Source: Candidatus Rokuibacteriota bacterium (GTDB taxonomy: Bacteria; Methylomirabilota; Methylomirabilia; Rokubacteriales; CSP1-6). From it: a stretch of 6,854 bases of DNA. The DNA lies in assembly GCA_016177555.1 (NCBI GenBank), contig JACOVB010000291.1, forward strand, positions 1-6,854, given 5' to 3'. Position 1 is the first letter of the stretch, and each line of letters opens with the position of its first letter. Shown piece by piece: positions 6,390 through 6,854 of the stretch. The translations under genes were made by a program, and so were the position numbers. Under the pieces are notes generated by a model. It was not told where the DNA came from, did not search any database, and saw only the letters and a program-made list of their open reading frames with translations.

Positions 6390-6854
6390 TCACTCCCCGG
6401 GCTGCATGAAAGGATACGCGAAGCGCGTCGGCGGCACGAAGGTCTCCTTCACCGCCCGCGGGCTCACCCAGCGCAGCAGGTTGAGCACGCTCCCCGCCTT
6501 GTCGTTGGTGCCGGAGGCCCGCGCGCCGCCGAACGGCTGCTGCCCCACCACCGCCCCCGTCGGCTTGTCGTTGACGTAGAAATTGCCGGCCGCATGGGTG
6601 AGGGCTTCCGTCATCCTCGCGATGGCCGCGCGGTCCCGGGCGAAGATGGCGCCCGTCAGCGCGTACGGCGTCCCCTGGTCGCAGAGGGCCAGCGCCTTGT
6701 CGAGATCCTGGTCCGCGTAGACATAGACCGTGAGCACGGGGCCGAAGATCTCCTCGCGCATGAGCCGGAAGTCGGCGGTCTTCGCGAGCACCACGGTGGG
6801 CTCGACGAAGTACCCCGTGCTGTCGTCGCAGCCGCCGCCGCTGAGCAGCTCGGC
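6390..6854 (-). CDS. L-glutamate gamma-semialdehyde (1-pyrroline-5-carboxylate) dehydrogenase, C-terminal 154 residues only
   Basis: This is the C-terminal part of an aldehyde dehydrogenase that oxidises glutamate semialdehyde to glutamate with NAD+, the second step of proline breakdown. The frame is open from the right edge (beginning AELLSGGGCDDSTGYFVEP) to a TGA at 6390-6392. The catalytic cysteine and most of the NAD-binding fold lie outside the window. Diagnostic features are EEIFGPVLTVYVY, AAGNFYVNDKPTGAVVGQQP and FGGARASGTNDKAG followed by LLRWVSPRAVKET. From memory, these closely follow human ALDH4A1, including the ASGTNDK substrate-binding loop, and so distinguish P5C dehydrogenase from other aldehyde dehydrogenases. 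It ends 31 bp before the acyl-CoA synthetase start and is the upstream member of that probable operon. A proline dehydrogenase gene may lie further upstream, out of view. It appears to be a stand-alone enzyme, since it terminates soon after the ALDH fold, but an N-terminal PutA-style fusion cannot be excluded. Confidence 0.9.
   Translation of the reverse strand, partial: AELLSGGGCDDSTGYFVEPTVVLAKTADFRLMREEIFGPVLTVYVYADQDLDKALALCDQGTPYALTGAIFARDRAAIARMTEALTHAAGNFYVNDKPTGAVVGQQPFGGARASGTNDKAGSVLNLLRWVSPRAVKETFVPPTRFAYPFMQPGE

Noticed and set aside
4991..6409. A 472-residue plus-strand open frame antisense to the acyl-CoA synthetase
   Set aside because: It mirrors the synthetase codons, contains no motif, and has composition dominated by Ala, Gly, Arg, Asp and His. 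The opposite strand has every ANL motif in order.

Overview
The window is a GC-rich (roughly 70% by eye), gene-dense piece of a bacterial chromosome. It holds five protein-coding genes and no RNA genes, insertion sequences or CRISPR arrays that I could see. The composition and gene mix suit a high-GC soil or groundwater lineage, such as Methylomirabilota/Rokubacteria, Deltaproteobacteria-type groups or Actinobacteria. No marker gene is present, so this placement is a guess.

Left half (1-4357): a potassium-homeostasis module. A minus-strand KimA-type K+/H+ symporter fills 1-1625 and runs off the left edge. It diverges from a plus-strand two-component pair, a KdpD-like histidine kinase (1786-3672) and a KdpE-like response regulator (3665-4357), whose coding regions overlap by 8 bp. 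The 160-bp divergent gap carries two tandem-repeat arrangements. One is an AT-rich pair with a 10-bp period, and the other is a perfect 7-bp direct repeat with an 11-bp period. Both have the geometry used by OmpR/PhoB-class regulators, the class KdpE belongs to. The simplest model is that the kinase and regulator control the neighbouring KimA transporter, and perhaps themselves, in place of the usual kdpFABC pump genes. The kinase lacks the large cytoplasmic N-terminal sensor domains of classical KdpD and instead has an extra two-helix membrane segment.

Right half (4418-6854): a minus-strand catabolic pair converging on the potassium module. It consists of the C-terminal part of an ALDH4-type L-glutamate gamma-semialdehyde (P5C) dehydrogenase, running in from the right edge, and, 31 bp downstream, a complete AMP-forming acyl-CoA synthetase. 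The synthetase is built like acetyl-CoA synthetase but lacks the tryptophan that restricts the pocket to acetate. A 9-bp stem-loop separates the convergent kdpE-like and synthetase genes. Long plus-strand reading frames across 171-2510 and 4991-6409 are antisense by-products of high GC content.
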